From Bacteroidota bacterium (GTDB taxonomy: Bacteria > Bacteroidota > Ignavibacteria > Kapaibacteriales > UBA2268), in NCBI GenBank assembly GCA_004322215.1, contig SCSM01000007.1:124001-188000 (forward strand): a stretch of DNA of 64,000 nt, given 5' to 3'. The position numbers were made by a program, and so were the translations under genes. This document shows positions 27,481-39,700 of the stretch, one piece after another. The notes under the pieces were generated by a model. That model did no database searches and had not been told where the DNA came from. It saw nothing but the letters and a program-made list of their open reading frames with translations. The first letter of the stretch is position 1. Each line of letters opens with the position of its first letter.

Positions 27481-28392
27481 ATGAAATATTTTATTGTAAT
27501 TTCCATTGGTTCATTAGCATTATTTATTGGATGTAGTACGATTTCTCCTACTCAAGAAATATTTGAGGGGCCATTAAAACATGTAAAAGTCAAGAAAGTA
27601 GTTGATGAAGACGATCGTTTAAAGGATTTATGGAGTGTTCAATCTATAGGTATTTCAAACAAAAAAATCCTTGAAAAAGAAGATGCTATCCTAATGGTCC
27701 CAGATACACTTAGTAATAACAAAGATGTAGAAATTTGGTTGTCATCAGATAGAGTAGGATCAAAAAATACATCTATTAAATTAAATAATGAAATTGATTG
27801 GAACTTTACTGATTTATCTACTGGAATACAAGGTTTCAAAATTTCTGTTGAAAGAATTGCAAAAGAAGCAAAAAAAGCACAAGTTAATCTATTACCTTAC
27901 GGAATAATAAATATAAAATCAAAATTTACGTTCAGTGAAAAAAGACAAATAGAATATAAAAAAGATGACGGTACTAAGGCGATGAAAGACACTTTTGAAA
28001 TTGTACTAGATCCAATAGATTATAAATTTAGATTTGACAAACCATTCAGTTGGTGGAATGGAATGATTACACCTCCAGTTCTTTACAAGATAGTTAGTGG
28101 TGATTTGGCAGAGTGGACATTAAAAGAATTCACACCATCTCTAGGTTATAATTTTTTTCAGTTCAATTTTAACAGTGATATTTTTCCATATTTAAGTACT
28201 GATATTTTATTAGTAACTACAAAGCTGCAGGAAGAGGGAACATATTCAATGTCAGGAGGTATTTGTTTAGATCTTTCTGGATATTTTCAGATAGGTGTAA
28301 TTTTAACAGGAGTTAAACCCATATCAGGCAGATTAATTGTAGGTTTAGGAGTAGTAGACATTGTTAATAAAGCAACTAACATTGTAAAGTAG
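27481..28392 (+). CDS. Putative lipoprotein (303 aa)
   Basis: It starts with a lipoprotein signal (hydrophobic FIVISIGSLALFIG followed by CST; Cys near residue 18) behind AGGAG. The rest has many charged and beta-strand segments and a Trp-rich run (KPFSWWNGMITPP). The C-terminus is hydrophobic and Gly-rich (LIVGLGVVDIV), like the strands of an outer-membrane protein. No family recognised. It follows the metallopeptidase gene and may form a pair with it, inserted between methyltransferase and DUF499 ATPase. Confidence 0.75.
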   Translation: MKYFIVISIGSLALFIGCSTISPTQEIFEGPLKHVKVKKVVDEDDRLKDLWSVQSIGISNKKILEKEDAILMVPDTLSNNKDVEIWLSSDRVGSKNTSIKLNNEIDWNFTDLSTGIQGFKISVERIAKEAKKAQVNLLPYGIINIKSKFTFSEKRQIEYKKDDGTKAMKDTFEIVLDPIDYKFRFDKPFSWWNGMITPPVLYKIVSGDLAEWTLKEFTPSLGYNFFQFNFNSDIFPYLSTDILLVTTKLQEEGTYSMSGGICLDLSGYFQIGVILTGVKPISGRLIVGLGVVDIVNKATNIVK

Positions 28393-28662
28393 TTAATTAA
28401 TCAGAAAAAGAAAGTAATTTAAACTAGGTAAGTTCACAGTGTGAATAATTAACTATGTATGTATTTTTACTTAAATAAAAATGATAAAGAACTATAAAGG
28501 TTTTAGAGACAATCTAGAGAAGATATAGAGAGGATACAGAGAATTTGATAGAAAATAATATTACTCATTGAAAAATAAAGAGATGTTCTATTAATTAAAA
28601 TTGAGATTCTCGATAACAGTTTTTGAAAAATGATATAGAAAAAAAAATACAGAAGGTAATTT

Positions 28663-31605
28663 ATGTCAATTAAACCTTGGTACAAAATAGTAACTCCTCG
28701 AGAGGATTTGAGGGAAGGAAAACCACTTGATGCTTCCGAATTTGCCGTACATTTAGACCATGTCAGGGATGGACATGCAGTAAAAGATTATCAAAATCCA
28801 GAGAGGTTCTTTGAAAGAACTTTTTTGTCGAAAAATTTAACTCAACTTGCTTGTGAAACAATAAGAAGATTATCGGGAATTACTACCGAAACATCTTCTG
28901 TATTCAATATGAGTACACAATTCGGAGGCGGTAAAACCCATGCTTTAACATTGCTATATCATTTGGCAAAAAACGGAAGTGCTTCTCATTCTTGGATGGG
29001 CGTCAATAAATTATTAAGTTCAGCCGGTGTAAAATCAATTCCTGAAGCTTCAACAGCAGTATTTGTCGGTACAGAATTCGATTCGTTAAGAGGACGAGGA
29101 GGAGATGATGGAATTCCTCTTAGAAAAACTCCCTGGGGAGAGATAGCTTTCCAATTGCGTGGCGAAGAAGGTTTTAAAATAATGAAAGCTCACGATGGAA
29201 AAGGAATCGCTCCGGCTGGTGATGTGATTCGTGAATTGTTTAAAGAAGGTAGTCCATGTCTGATTTTGATGGATGAAGTTATGAATTATATCAGTAGAAA
29301 TCGAAAAAGCGGACTTTCAACACAATTATATGATTTTATTCAGAGCTTGTCTGAGACTGTACGAGGTAAAAAAAATGTTTCATTAGTAATATCCATTCCG
29401 AAGTCTGATACAGAAATGTCAACCGAAGATTTTAATGATTTTAACATTCTTAAAAAGATGCTCGATAGGGTTGGCAAGGCTTTTATAATATCGTCTGATA
29501 GTGAAACCATTGAAATTATTAGAAGGAGACTGTTTGAATGGGATTCAAAAGAAATTTCAGTAGATGGAAAAGTAAGTCTTTGTAAAGAAGCCATAGCTAC
29601 TTGTAATGAATACTCTGATTGGATATTAGAGTATCGTAATCAGATTCCAAATTGGTTCCCAATTGATAATTCAAGAGAAGCTTTTTACTCATGTTATCCC
29701 TTCCACCCGGCATTAATTTCTGTATTTGAAAGAAAATGGCAGTCATTACCGAGGTTCCAACAAACCAGAGGCATACTAAGGTTACTTGCACTCTGGGTAT
29801 CCCACGCTTTTATTAACGGTTTTAAGGGTTCTCATTCTGATGGATTAATTGGGTTAGGGACTGCACCATTAGAAGATGCTTTATTCAGGCAAGCAGTATT
29901 TGAACAACTTGGCGAATCCAAATTAGAAGTAGCAGTTTTATCAGACATAACAGGAAAGAATGATTCTTTTGCCGGAAGATTGGATAAAGAATCAACTGAT
30001 TCAATTAAAAAAGCCCGATTACATCAAAAAGTATCAACATCTATATTCTTCGAATCATCCGGAGGCCAACTAAATAAAGTTGCTACATTGCCTGAAATCA
30101 GGCTTGCAGTCTCTGAGCCTATATTAGACATAGGAAATGTAGAAACCGTTTTAGATGAATTGTCTCGAAACTGCTATTATCTAAACATTGAAAAGAATAG
30201 CTATAGATTTGGATTAACACCTAACCTCAATAAACTTCTTTCGGATAGACAAGCAAGTATGAAAGATGAAGATATTGATGAATTGATTAAGGAAGAAATT
30301 GCTAAAGTATTTGTTGCCAAACCCGGAATCGAGAGAATATTGTTCCCAGAGCTATCAAATCAAATTCCTGATAGACCTCAATTAACATTGATTGTAATGG
30401 CAATTGATAAACATCTCAACAGCAAAGCTACGACCAATTTTATTGAATCTTGCACAAAAGATTACGGTCGGTCCGGCAGAACTTATAAATCCGCTTTGAT
30501 ATGGATAATACCTGATTCGTCAAATTCTTTAATAGAAGATGCGAGAAAGGTATTAGCTTGGGAAGATATTAAAGTGAATGAAATTAGTAAACTGAGTGAG
30601 GACCAACAAAGAGAGTTGAGTGAGAATTTTAAAAAATCAAAAAGAGATTTAATTGAAACGATATGGAGAACATATAAAAATGTGGGAATGTTAGGCAGAG
30701 ACAATTCGATTATATATAAAGATCTGGGTTTGATTCACTCAAGTTCTTCGGATAGTATGCCATCATTCATTATTAACAGATTAAAAGAGGACGAGGAAAT
30801 TACTGATGCTGTCAATCCAAACTTTTTAATTAGGAATTGGCCCCCTGCTATTAAAGAATGGTCAACCAAATCTCTTAAGGACATTTTCTTTGCCTCACCT
30901 ATATTCCCAAGACTGCTTAATGCTGAAAGATTAAAGGAAACCATTTCAAGAGGTGTTTCTGGAGGTGTGTTTGCATATATTGGAAAAACATCTGATATTC
31001 ATTATGAACCACTTTATTTTGAAACCGATTTAAATGCAAACGAAATTGAATTTTCTGATGAAATGTTTATTATCCAGGCAGATGAAGCAAGAAAACATAT
31101 AGAACCTCCTATACTAACTTATTTAGAGATAGTACCATCGTATGTTACTATAACAAAAGGTCAGAAGTTCTCTTTTTCTGCTAAAGGAAAAGACCAGTAC
31201 GGACAGCAATGTGAAATTCCAAAAGTTACATGGAATGCAACCGGAGGAATTATAGAAAATAATGGGTTATTCACTTCCGGTAAAGATGAAGGAGAATTTT
31301 TAGTATTTGCAGAAGCAAATGGAATCAAATCTGATGCAAGGGTAACAATATTGGAACAGAAGAAGCCTGGGAGTGAAACTAAACAACCATTAGGAAAAAA
31401 TGTAATTAATTGGGAAGGTGAAATTCCGTATTTAAAGTGGATGAACTTCTATCAAAAAATAATTGCTAAATATGCAGGCACTTCTATTATCAAAATTGGA
31501 GTAAGTTTGGAGATAGAGAATAAATCTAAATTCTCCGAACAAACAATAGATGATATTAAAGCTGCTCTTAAAGAATTGGGTTTGAATGATGATATTAATT
31601 TTTAA
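28663..31605 (+). CDS. DUF499 AAA ATPase, BrxC/PglY-like
   Basis: 980 residues. The N-terminal domain of DUF499 proteins is present (SIKPWYKIVTPREDLREGKPLD). Walker A is FGGGKTH at about residue 88, and Walker B LILMDEV is at about 204. The middle is a long helical part with an R-rich segment. At ~825-900 an Ig-like (BIG2-type) domain reads PSYVTITKGQKFSFSAKGKD and WNATGGIIENNGLF. DUF499 ATPases are core members of BREX and related defence loci; an Ig domain here is uncommon. ATG at 28663 has GAAGG. It is 270 bases after the lipoprotein gene and 78 bases before the HEPN-like gene. Confidence 0.88.
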   Translation: MSIKPWYKIVTPREDLREGKPLDASEFAVHLDHVRDGHAVKDYQNPERFFERTFLSKNLTQLACETIRRLSGITTETSSVFNMSTQFGGGKTHALTLLYHLAKNGSASHSWMGVNKLLSSAGVKSIPEASTAVFVGTEFDSLRGRGGDDGIPLRKTPWGEIAFQLRGEEGFKIMKAHDGKGIAPAGDVIRELFKEGSPCLILMDEVMNYISRNRKSGLSTQLYDFIQSLSETVRGKKNVSLVISIPKSDTEMSTEDFNDFNILKKMLDRVGKAFIISSDSETIEIIRRRLFEWDSKEISVDGKVSLCKEAIATCNEYSDWILEYRNQIPNWFPIDNSREAFYSCYPFHPALISVFERKWQSLPRFQQTRGILRLLALWVSHAFINGFKGSHSDGLIGLGTAPLEDALFRQAVFEQLGESKLEVAVLSDITGKNDSFAGRLDKESTDSIKKARLHQKVSTSIFFESSGGQLNKVATLPEIRLAVSEPILDIGNVETVLDELSRNCYYLNIEKNSYRFGLTPNLNKLLSDRQASMKDEDIDELIKEEIAKVFVAKPGIERILFPELSNQIPDRPQLTLIVMAIDKHLNSKATTNFIESCTKDYGRSGRTYKSALIWIIPDSSNSLIEDARKVLAWEDIKVNEISKLSEDQQRELSENFKKSKRDLIETIWRTYKNVGMLGRDNSIIYKDLGLIHSSSSDSMPSFIINRLKEDEEITDAVNPNFLIRNWPPAIKEWSTKSLKDIFFASPIFPRLLNAERLKETISRGVSGGVFAYIGKTSDIHYEPLYFETDLNANEIEFSDEMFIIQADEARKHIEPPILTYLEIVPSYVTITKGQKFSFSAKGKDQYGQQCEIPKVTWNATGGIIENNGLFTSGKDEGEFLVFAEANGIKSDARVTILEQKKPGSETKQPLGKNVINWEGEIPYLKWMNFYQKIIAKYAGTSIIKIGVSLEIENKSKFSEQTIDDIKAALKELGLNDDINF

Positions 31606-31689
31606 TATATCAAATACAATTACAAATCTATTTTCATTAGATATTGATATGAGCTGGAAAGAGTATTAGAAATTTGAGGCGGAGTGAAG

Positions 31690-32199
31690 ATGAGAAAAGA
31701 ACTAAAAGACTTCTACCAAAAGGTTTATGGTCTTAGCATTAAAGATTATGATTATACTTACAGGATAATAAAAAATATCATTGAAGATAGGTTAGCAATG
31801 ACAATGCAAAAAATAATTAAGTTGGGTAAGAAAGCAGACCAAGACCATATTTCAGATGTTGCATATTATGATTTTTTAGAGTGCGAATATTTATGGCACT
31901 TCTGTCTGATTAGGTTACAAGGCATTTTTGAGGGTATCTTAAAACAGGAATTTTTTCCCAATAAAGAATTAATTGGATTAAAATCAAAAGTAAAAGAAAT
32001 TGAAAGAAAAGGATTTATCATTGATAAATATAAAATCGAACTAATTGAGTGGGGAAAAGTCAGAAATAAACTGGTACACGAACCACCTGAACAGTATAGA
32101 CCGGGTACAATTATTGAAAGTGATGTAAAAAAATATTTGAAATTTATAAAAACATTAACAAAAATTATTTTCAACCAAAAGACGAAATTAGGTCTTTAA
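31690..32199 (+). CDS. HEPN-like small protein (169 aa)
   Basis: I start at the ATG at 31690 behind GGAGTGAAG rather than a GTG two codons upstream. The protein is helical and carries RNKLVH at R125-x4-H130, the RxxxxH signature of HEPN nucleases and nucleotidyltransferase partners. HEPN proteins often act as RNases or toxin parts in defence loci. It is the last gene of the plus-strand operon. The fold is inferred from the motif and helical content only. Confidence 0.6.
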   Translation: MRKELKDFYQKVYGLSIKDYDYTYRIIKNIIEDRLAMTMQKIIKLGKKADQDHISDVAYYDFLECEYLWHFCLIRLQGIFEGILKQEFFPNKELIGLKSKVKEIERKGFIIDKYKIELIEWGKVRNKLVHEPPEQYRPGTIIESDVKKYLKFIKTLTKIIFNQKTKLGL

Positions 32200-32273
32200 T
32201 TTTGTGATATTATTTTATAAAAAGATTGAAAAATTCAATGGAAAAGCAAACTTATTTTACATACTTAAAAAAA

Positions 32274-33767
32274 TCATTTAAGTATTTCAATCTTTCTTAT
32301 AAATGCAAAATTATCTAACATTAACCTGCAATAATATGAACCTGATGAAAGTTGAGTGCTATTAAATGAATATTCATAACTGCCAAGATATAAATTCTTA
32401 TCATCAATTTTTAATCTTGTAATCCCATTTATATCCAATATTGAAAGATTAACTTTTCCTGATTTTCTTAGTTTAAATTTTATTGTGGTTATTCCGGATG
32501 TTGGATTTGGGAAAATTTCAAATGATTCAATACTATTCACTGAAGAGTTTATATCATCATCAACTGACATTGGATTATCTTTCAGTTTTAATACATGGAT
32601 TTTGCCAATTATTGTATCAACATCGCTATTGTTATATGGACTTGAATAAATTAATGCAGAAGCAGTTTCTTCGGGACCAAATTCCAATCTCTGAACCATA
32701 CAGGAAGCCCAGCCCATAAAATCTCCTGCCACTTTACCATAAATTATAACATCATTTGTTGTTCCCATATTATTTGTTTTATTGAACCAATACTGAGCCC
32801 CTACCAAATCTTTATTACCAATGCTTTCTCTAACTGCACCGATTGCGAACCCTCCAACTCCGGCAAGTGATGGATCAATTGCTGTTAAAGAGAATCCAAA
32901 TTTACTATCAGTTGAAAGTCCATTAATGATTTCAGGCTCAACATCAAAACCTTTAGATAAATCATAAATGTAAACCCTGCCGTTATGTGTTTCTCCTTCG
33001 GATGTTGCTGATATTAACAATTCAGGAATACTATCACCGGTAATATCAATTGCTGCTAGTGTTGCTCCGAAATTCCCGAAAGGTTCTTTACCTGATAATG
33101 TTTTAACTAATAGTGGATTTCCATCGTTCCAATTATAAATTAGAACTTTTCCTGCTTCTTCATTGTCATTTACAGAATAAGGACAGCCAATAGCTATGAA
33201 GGATTCACCCTGCTTTGAAAAGATTGACAAAGTTGAGTTGTAGTTAATATCATTATCATTCATATCAAGAATCTGGAAATCTCCGGTTAAATCAGAAGAA
33301 CTGTAGAAATATGCTATCTGACCGGCTTGGTTTGTTGTAGCAATAATATCATTATATCCGTCATCGTTTAAATCGGAGATGTTGGACAAATTGAAATAGG
33401 TAGTATTTTGTGGAGCATTGAAAACCTTTTCGGCATCAGTTTCAGGATTAATTATTTTTATTTGGCTTATTTCAGGGATAGCAAAAATCAATTCATAGTT
33501 TTTGTCTGAGTTTATATCACCTGATGAGATTGCAATTGTGAATTGATTTTCTGTTAGTGTTTTGATATATTGGAATTTTTCATTTCTATATATTTTATAT
33601 CTTGTGTACTCTGGTTTAGAGTTACAAACAATGAATGAAGAAATATTTTTTTCAAACAAAGATATTATGTTTTGCGAAATAATTTGACCTTTACAAATGA
33701 ATGTAACCATATATAATAATAAAAAAAATAAAATTAATATCATTTTTGTTTTATTTAAATTATTCAT
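32274..33767 (-). CDS. Secreted FG-GAP/integrin-repeat protein with T9SS sorting domain
   Basis: 497 residues with a signal peptide (LILFFLLLYMVTFI). FG-GAP style beta-propeller repeats run from ~90 to ~370 (DINSDKNYELIF, DLNDDGYNDIIA, DITGDSIPELLI), each with a calcium-binding-like D-x-[DN]-x-D loop. The last ~75 residues are a T9SS sorting domain (FPNPTSGITT, LSSGSYYC, IRKIEILK). Probably a surface or secreted adhesion-type protein. It lies 17 bases after the RHS-type gene, so it is in the same operon. Confidence 0.88.
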   Translation of the reverse strand: MNNLNKTKMILILFFLLLYMVTFICKGQIISQNIISLFEKNISSFIVCNSKPEYTRYKIYRNEKFQYIKTLTENQFTIAISSGDINSDKNYELIFAIPEISQIKIINPETDAEKVFNAPQNTTYFNLSNISDLNDDGYNDIIATTNQAGQIAYFYSSSDLTGDFQILDMNDNDINYNSTLSIFSKQGESFIAIGCPYSVNDNEEAGKVLIYNWNDGNPLLVKTLSGKEPFGNFGATLAAIDITGDSIPELLISATSEGETHNGRVYIYDLSKGFDVEPEIINGLSTDSKFGFSLTAIDPSLAGVGGFAIGAVRESIGNKDLVGAQYWFNKTNNMGTTNDVIIYGKVAGDFMGWASCMVQRLEFGPEETASALIYSSPYNNSDVDTIIGKIHVLKLKDNPMSVDDDINSSVNSIESFEIFPNPTSGITTIKFKLRKSGKVNLSILDINGITRLKIDDKNLYLGSYEYSFNSTQLSSGSYYCRLMLDNFAFIRKIEILK

Positions 33768-33784
33768 AACTAATCCTTATTATT

Positions 33785-36700
33785 TTATTGATTTACAAAT
33801 TTTGTTAGACAAATTGTTCTTGTAATTTTTTTATCATATCTTCCAGTAACTGACGGACCTAGACTTAAATAATCAAGTGGATCAAAACCAAATTTCAATT
33901 TTTCTATGTTACAAGATACACCAAGGATACTTACAGTTGGTATTAAATGGCCTTTATCCTCCCAGTCTAGTCCAGCAGATATTCCTTTACTAATTCCAGC
34001 ATTTAAGGCTGGTCCAGCTTCTTCCTGAGAAATGACACAATCTCCAACTTTTAATGTACCATTAAGAAATTCTTCAGGTACCTTTGTTTCTATATAAGAT
34101 TCTAAATGTAATTCAACACCACTAATACTTCCCGACTCAGTAATTGTCATCTGAATGAATTTATTTGTTTTACATACTCCAGAACAAAAATATACATTTT
34201 CATAACCTGTGCCAACATTTGGATTTCGTGGTATTCCAACTGATGGTATTAGTGGATTAAAGCATGTTAATATACAAGGTGGTGAATCTGGAACTGTTAC
34301 AGGAGTATTACCTGAAGGATCTATTAGTAAAATTGGATTATTTTTTACATAAATAAAAGAATATAAAGAAGGTTTACAGTTTGTATTTTTATTTAGTTTA
34401 TCCCTACTTTCAAATCTTCCCATCTTATAATTATAAAACCTTGCTCTATAATAATATAAACCATTAAACTTTTCCTTCTCCCTTCCAGTATAAGAATACC
34501 TACTTAACCGAGATAAATAATTTACTCTTCCAAACCCATCAAAATCATTCTGCCCTACAACATTATAATTGGCATCAACATAACCGATATGACTTCCAAG
34601 CCCGTCTTTCAAAACCGAATAATTTTTGTCTCCATTCTGAATTTGGTAAATATCATCTATACCAAAGCCTGTTATATAGAATGTTGTGTCATCTGTTTGT
34701 GTATTGACATCATAGATTGCATCGAGGTCATCACCATAAACAACTTTTGTTTTTACTCCATTATTGATTATTGCTATTCTTCTGTCAAGGGCATCATAAA
34801 CATATTCATACTTATTACCCTTTTTATCTGTTATTTCAATCAACCTTCCTCTTATATCCCATTTGTAGTTTACAGAATCATTGTTGTTTTTTTCAAGTAT
34901 TGTATTGCCAGCAGAGTCATATTCAAAATTAGTTTTTCCTGCAATGGTAAGCCTGTCTTCGTTATAGGTATATATTGTTGTATCCTTCTCATTTGTTATG
35001 AGAGAATCCCTGTTATAATTTTTATCATAAGAATATGCTTTACTTTCAAAATAATTACCTGCTTCGTATGTAAGCTGGTTCATTCCGTCATAAGAATAAT
35101 TGACTGTATTTACAATATTCTGAGAGCAAAAAGTATCCAAATCCTGTCTTGTTTTCGTTGTTAGATTCTCTGTTGCTAAAATATATATCGTATCAATCTG
35201 AATACCGGAATTGTAAATTGAATAGAGCCGGGCAGGATAATTTTCAGGTTTGTCCGAAATAACTAATAAACCTTTATTCTTTGTAATAGCAGATGCCAAC
35301 GAAATGTTTTCACGGAATTTATCGTATTCTCCCAGGCAAACATTTACAGTAACAGGCATTTTATTTGCATTGTCATTCAAAATATTGATAACATTTATTT
35401 CAGGTGAGTCATTATTGTATTCTTTAATAATATTTATATTTTGTTCTTTCAATTTTGCCCTGAAAACATCCGTATAATTTTGTCCCAACAAATACACATT
35501 TTTGGCACCGAATTTCTGCATACCATTAAGTGTTTCTTGTGGAATATCGTTTGGATAGGTAAGTAGTACCGGAAATCCTGTTTGCACTGAAATTGATGAT
35601 AGCATTGCTGCATCATAAGGTGTTTTTGAATCAACAAGGAAGCATGTGCCCTTTTTATTTGAATGATTCTCTGCAATATTTACTGCTAAAGCAATTCTGT
35701 CTTTTGTATAGATTCTTTCTGTTGAAGCTCCAAGAGCTTCGATTTCATATTTCACTCTATCTGTAATTATCGCTTCATCTCCCATTAGAATTGCATGTTT
35801 AGTAATCCCCGAAAATAATCTTTTTATTTCGTTGAATTCGTCAGGTGAAGCTATCAATTCTTTCGGGTCAACAAAAACGACAGGTACTTTTATACTTGAA
35901 AACATTGGGGACATCGAAATATAAGATTCAAAGCCATATTTTGGGCAGACAATAATTGTATCTGCACCATTTGGGAAGAATTGATTTGAAATTGATAAAG
36001 CTAAATTATTTTGAGAGTCTTCAATAAAGATAAGTTTCCTATCTAATCCGGGTCTTGTCTTAATATGCTGAGTCCTGTTCCCGTTTAAATCATATAAATA
36101 ATTATCTCCAAAAGAAATATTCCCATTTATTTTACTAGTAATACTTTCAATCCAGTTTGCATTATTGTATTTATATTCTGTTGCCAGTTTATCTGTATGT
36201 AGTATTTTTCTAACAAGTCCATTTTCATAGTAGTCAAGTTGAATATTATTTATGGCTGTAAGGATATTATTATTATCATAAGAATAGACAATGGTATCTC
36301 CATTTGGATAAACCATTTTTGTTCTGTTTGGACCTTGATATTCGTACTTTATTGTATCACCATTGGATAATAGTGATATTAATTGATTTTTTTCATTATA
36401 TTGAAATTCAATTCTTCCAGTTTTGTCCGTTGCGGAGGACATCAAGCCGTTTAGATTATATGTATATTCATTAACATCTTCATTATTATAGGTCTTTCTT
36501 ATTAATTGGTGAGCATTATCATAGTCAAAATCAATAATATTTCCATTTGCATCTTTTTCCTGAATCATATTGCTTTGATTATCATATATATAGGTTGTCG
36601 GTGGGTCCGGTTCATAGGTCTTTCTATTCATTTTATCATACTCATAACCATCTACAGTTCTACTATTCCCATATTTAATCTGAATAAGATTCCCTGATAT

Positions 36701-39700
36701 GTCATATTGATATTCAACTTTACATTGAAGTGCATCAGTAACACTGGTAAGCTGACTTAATGAATCGTAAGTGTATTGGATTGGATTCCCTTTGTTATCC
36801 CTATATTCGAGCTTATTATTTAATTTATCGTACACAGTCGAATCTGAATAGCCTAAAGGATTAATAGTAGAAGTTAATCTGTTTAAACCATCGTAAACGA
36901 ATTTAGTTGTATCATTAAGAGGGTCAATTACTGCGATTTGATTAAAGTTATTATCATAAAGATAATTGTAAACTCTGTTTTGGAAATCAATTATTGATTT
37001 AACCTTGTTATTAGCATCGTATATATATTGAGTGATTTTTCCCTGAATATCTTGTTTATAAGTTAAATTTCCATTTTTATCATAAGTGTTTAACTCGTAT
37101 CCTCCACTTGGAAGGATAGTTTTGATAAGTTTGTTATTATAATCATATTGATAGGTTGTTTGCCTTCCAAGAGCATCAATTTTTGATATGGTATTTCCAT
37201 TACCATCATAGCTATATTGAGTATATGAGCCACCACAGCAATTATATGAAGCAATTTTTCTACCTCTTTGGTCATAAATATATTTGGTAGTATCACCATT
37301 GGGATTAATTTCCCGGATGAGTAGATTTGTACTATCGTATGTATAAATGCTGGAATCCCCTTCTGGAGTTGTTTTCCAAATCATATTTTCATTAGCATCA
37401 TAACCATATTTTATTATTCTACCTTGAGGTGGGTTTTCTTCTTTCAGTTTACCGTTTTCATCATTTTTGTAAATAAAGATATTACCATTCGCATCAATCA
37501 TTTTTGTTTTAAGATTTAAACTATCGTATTGGAACTGGGTTGTTTTTCCTAATGGTTGATTTACCGAAATCAAATTATTATTTGCATCATAATTATAGGT
37601 TGTGATATTACCGTTACCATCACTTTCCCAAGTTTTATTTCCATTAGCATCATAATTATATTGTAAAATGATATTATTTGGTTTTGTAACTTTTATCAAT
37701 CTATTCATTGAATCATATTCAAAAATTGTTGTGTTACTGTTTGGATCTGTTTCGCTCAATTTATTACCCAAACAATCAAAAGTTCTTGTAATAATAGTGC
37801 TGTCGCCATTAAAAACCCTGATTTCTTTTACAACATATCCAGAAGTATCATACTCAAAATATGTTGGTATATTATTCCCATCATAAACAACCGTTGGTAA
37901 TCCTTTATCGTTGTATTCAATCGTCTTTATTGTTCCTAATGTATCCCGCATTTTTATCATATTTCCAAGCGAATCATAGTCAAAATGCAGAATATTACCG
38001 GAAGCATTTTTTTCAGAATTAGCATCTCCATACTGGTTATAAGTGTAACTGTAAGGATAGCCATTCATATCTTTCAAAGTATCCCTGTTATTTTTGTTAT
38101 CATAAGTATAAGATTCAATTTTGCTATCTGGAGTTTGTTGAGATGTTATTCTATGATGAACATCCCACAAGTAAATAGTTGAATCTCCTTTATAATTAAA
38201 AACAGTGGTTTTATGGTTGCTGGTATCATATTTAAATAATGTTACAGCTCCAAGAACATTTGTTTGTTGTATTACTCTGTTTGAATCACTACCAGTATCA
38301 CCATATAAATTAGTAACAAATAAATTACCCCTAAAATCATAATATTTGATAAGTCTCTTATTTGAATCATACTCATATTTTGCTGTGTCACCGACTTGAT
38401 TAACAAATGCATTTAAAGTAGAGTCCGGATTATAAAAATATTGTGTACTTCTATTTTTGCAGTCGGTAATTTGGGATATTAGGTTTGAATTATTGTAATA
38501 GATTGTATATTTTCTTTGTACTGGATCTGTGATTGTTTCTAGTCTATTATTTGTATCATAATCACAAACAACCTGATTGTTATTCCTATCAGATATTGAT
38601 AATAATAAGCCACTGCTATCAAAGTTGTATTTAAATCCATATCTGCTTTTATATAGGAATTGGTTATTTATGAAAAATAAAGAATCCAAGTTAAAAGTAT
38701 GTTTTTGCAAAAACATACCATTAAACTCTTGTTCTGTAAAAGTCCCATTATTATTATTAAGAAAATAAACTCTTGAGCCGTCTCCTTTATTGAGAATAAT
38801 ATAATCGAGACTATCATCGTTTACATTAGGATATTTTCTAAATAACAATTTTGCTCCAAAAGTGAAATTCCATCCTCTACCAAAAGCTAAAGTAGTGTCA
38901 ACCAGACTGTTATATGTCCTCTCTAAAGAAATCCCAAATTTCCCTGGAATTTCAAAATCATTTTCATTTAGATAATAATTCCCATTCACAACATCCACAG
39001 GGTCTGCAATATAAATAGAATGACCCCAATAACCAGGTAAAGAATTTACACTACCCATTAATGGATCTTGAATTTTAATACCATTATACCAATTTGAATA
39101 ATGATAGATATAATTTCCTATACAGGCCCATCCAGAATCTATTGTTTGAAGATTTAAATGTTTAATGAGTGTATAATTAAATTTCCAAACTAAGGAATTA
39201 CCTTTTAAATTTTGTACTATACACAATTCATTAGATTCATTAAAAAAACAAACTGAACTATCCCCAAGAACTTGAAGATACATTATTCTACTCGACCTTT
39301 TTATACCATCAACATCATATATTTCCCAATATTTATTTCCGCTACTCCAACCTTGTATCGTTCTAAATAATGTTCCAATAGGGTTGTTTGGACATATTGA
39401 ATTATCAGTTGCAATCCAGATTTGATTTGAGTTTTTGGGATTGAATGAAATCGACCAACTCGTAATATTGCCATGACAGTCCTGATTTTCAGGAGGAGTG
39501 TCTTCAAAAATCCTCCATGAATTGCCACCATCCGATGTCCTTAATCCACCATATTTGAAACCATTCATTGAATCCTTAAATAATCCAACCAAAAAGCCAT
39601 TGTTTCTATCTTTAAATGTAAAAGCTTTAAATTCATTATGATATATCGGCTTAGGAGGATTACCTTGGAACAAGGATTCAATTGTTCTCATATTATTTGT

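Noticed and set aside
20007-31605. Complete DISARM or BREX system
   Set aside because: drmA, drmB, drmC and pglZ, brxL, brxA, brxF are not found in the window; only the helicase, methyltransferase and ATPase families match.
34589-35164. Plus-strand frame of 191 codons opposite the RHS-type gene
   Set aside because: Antisense to a well-supported gene, Ile/Cys-rich with no domain and no ribosome site.
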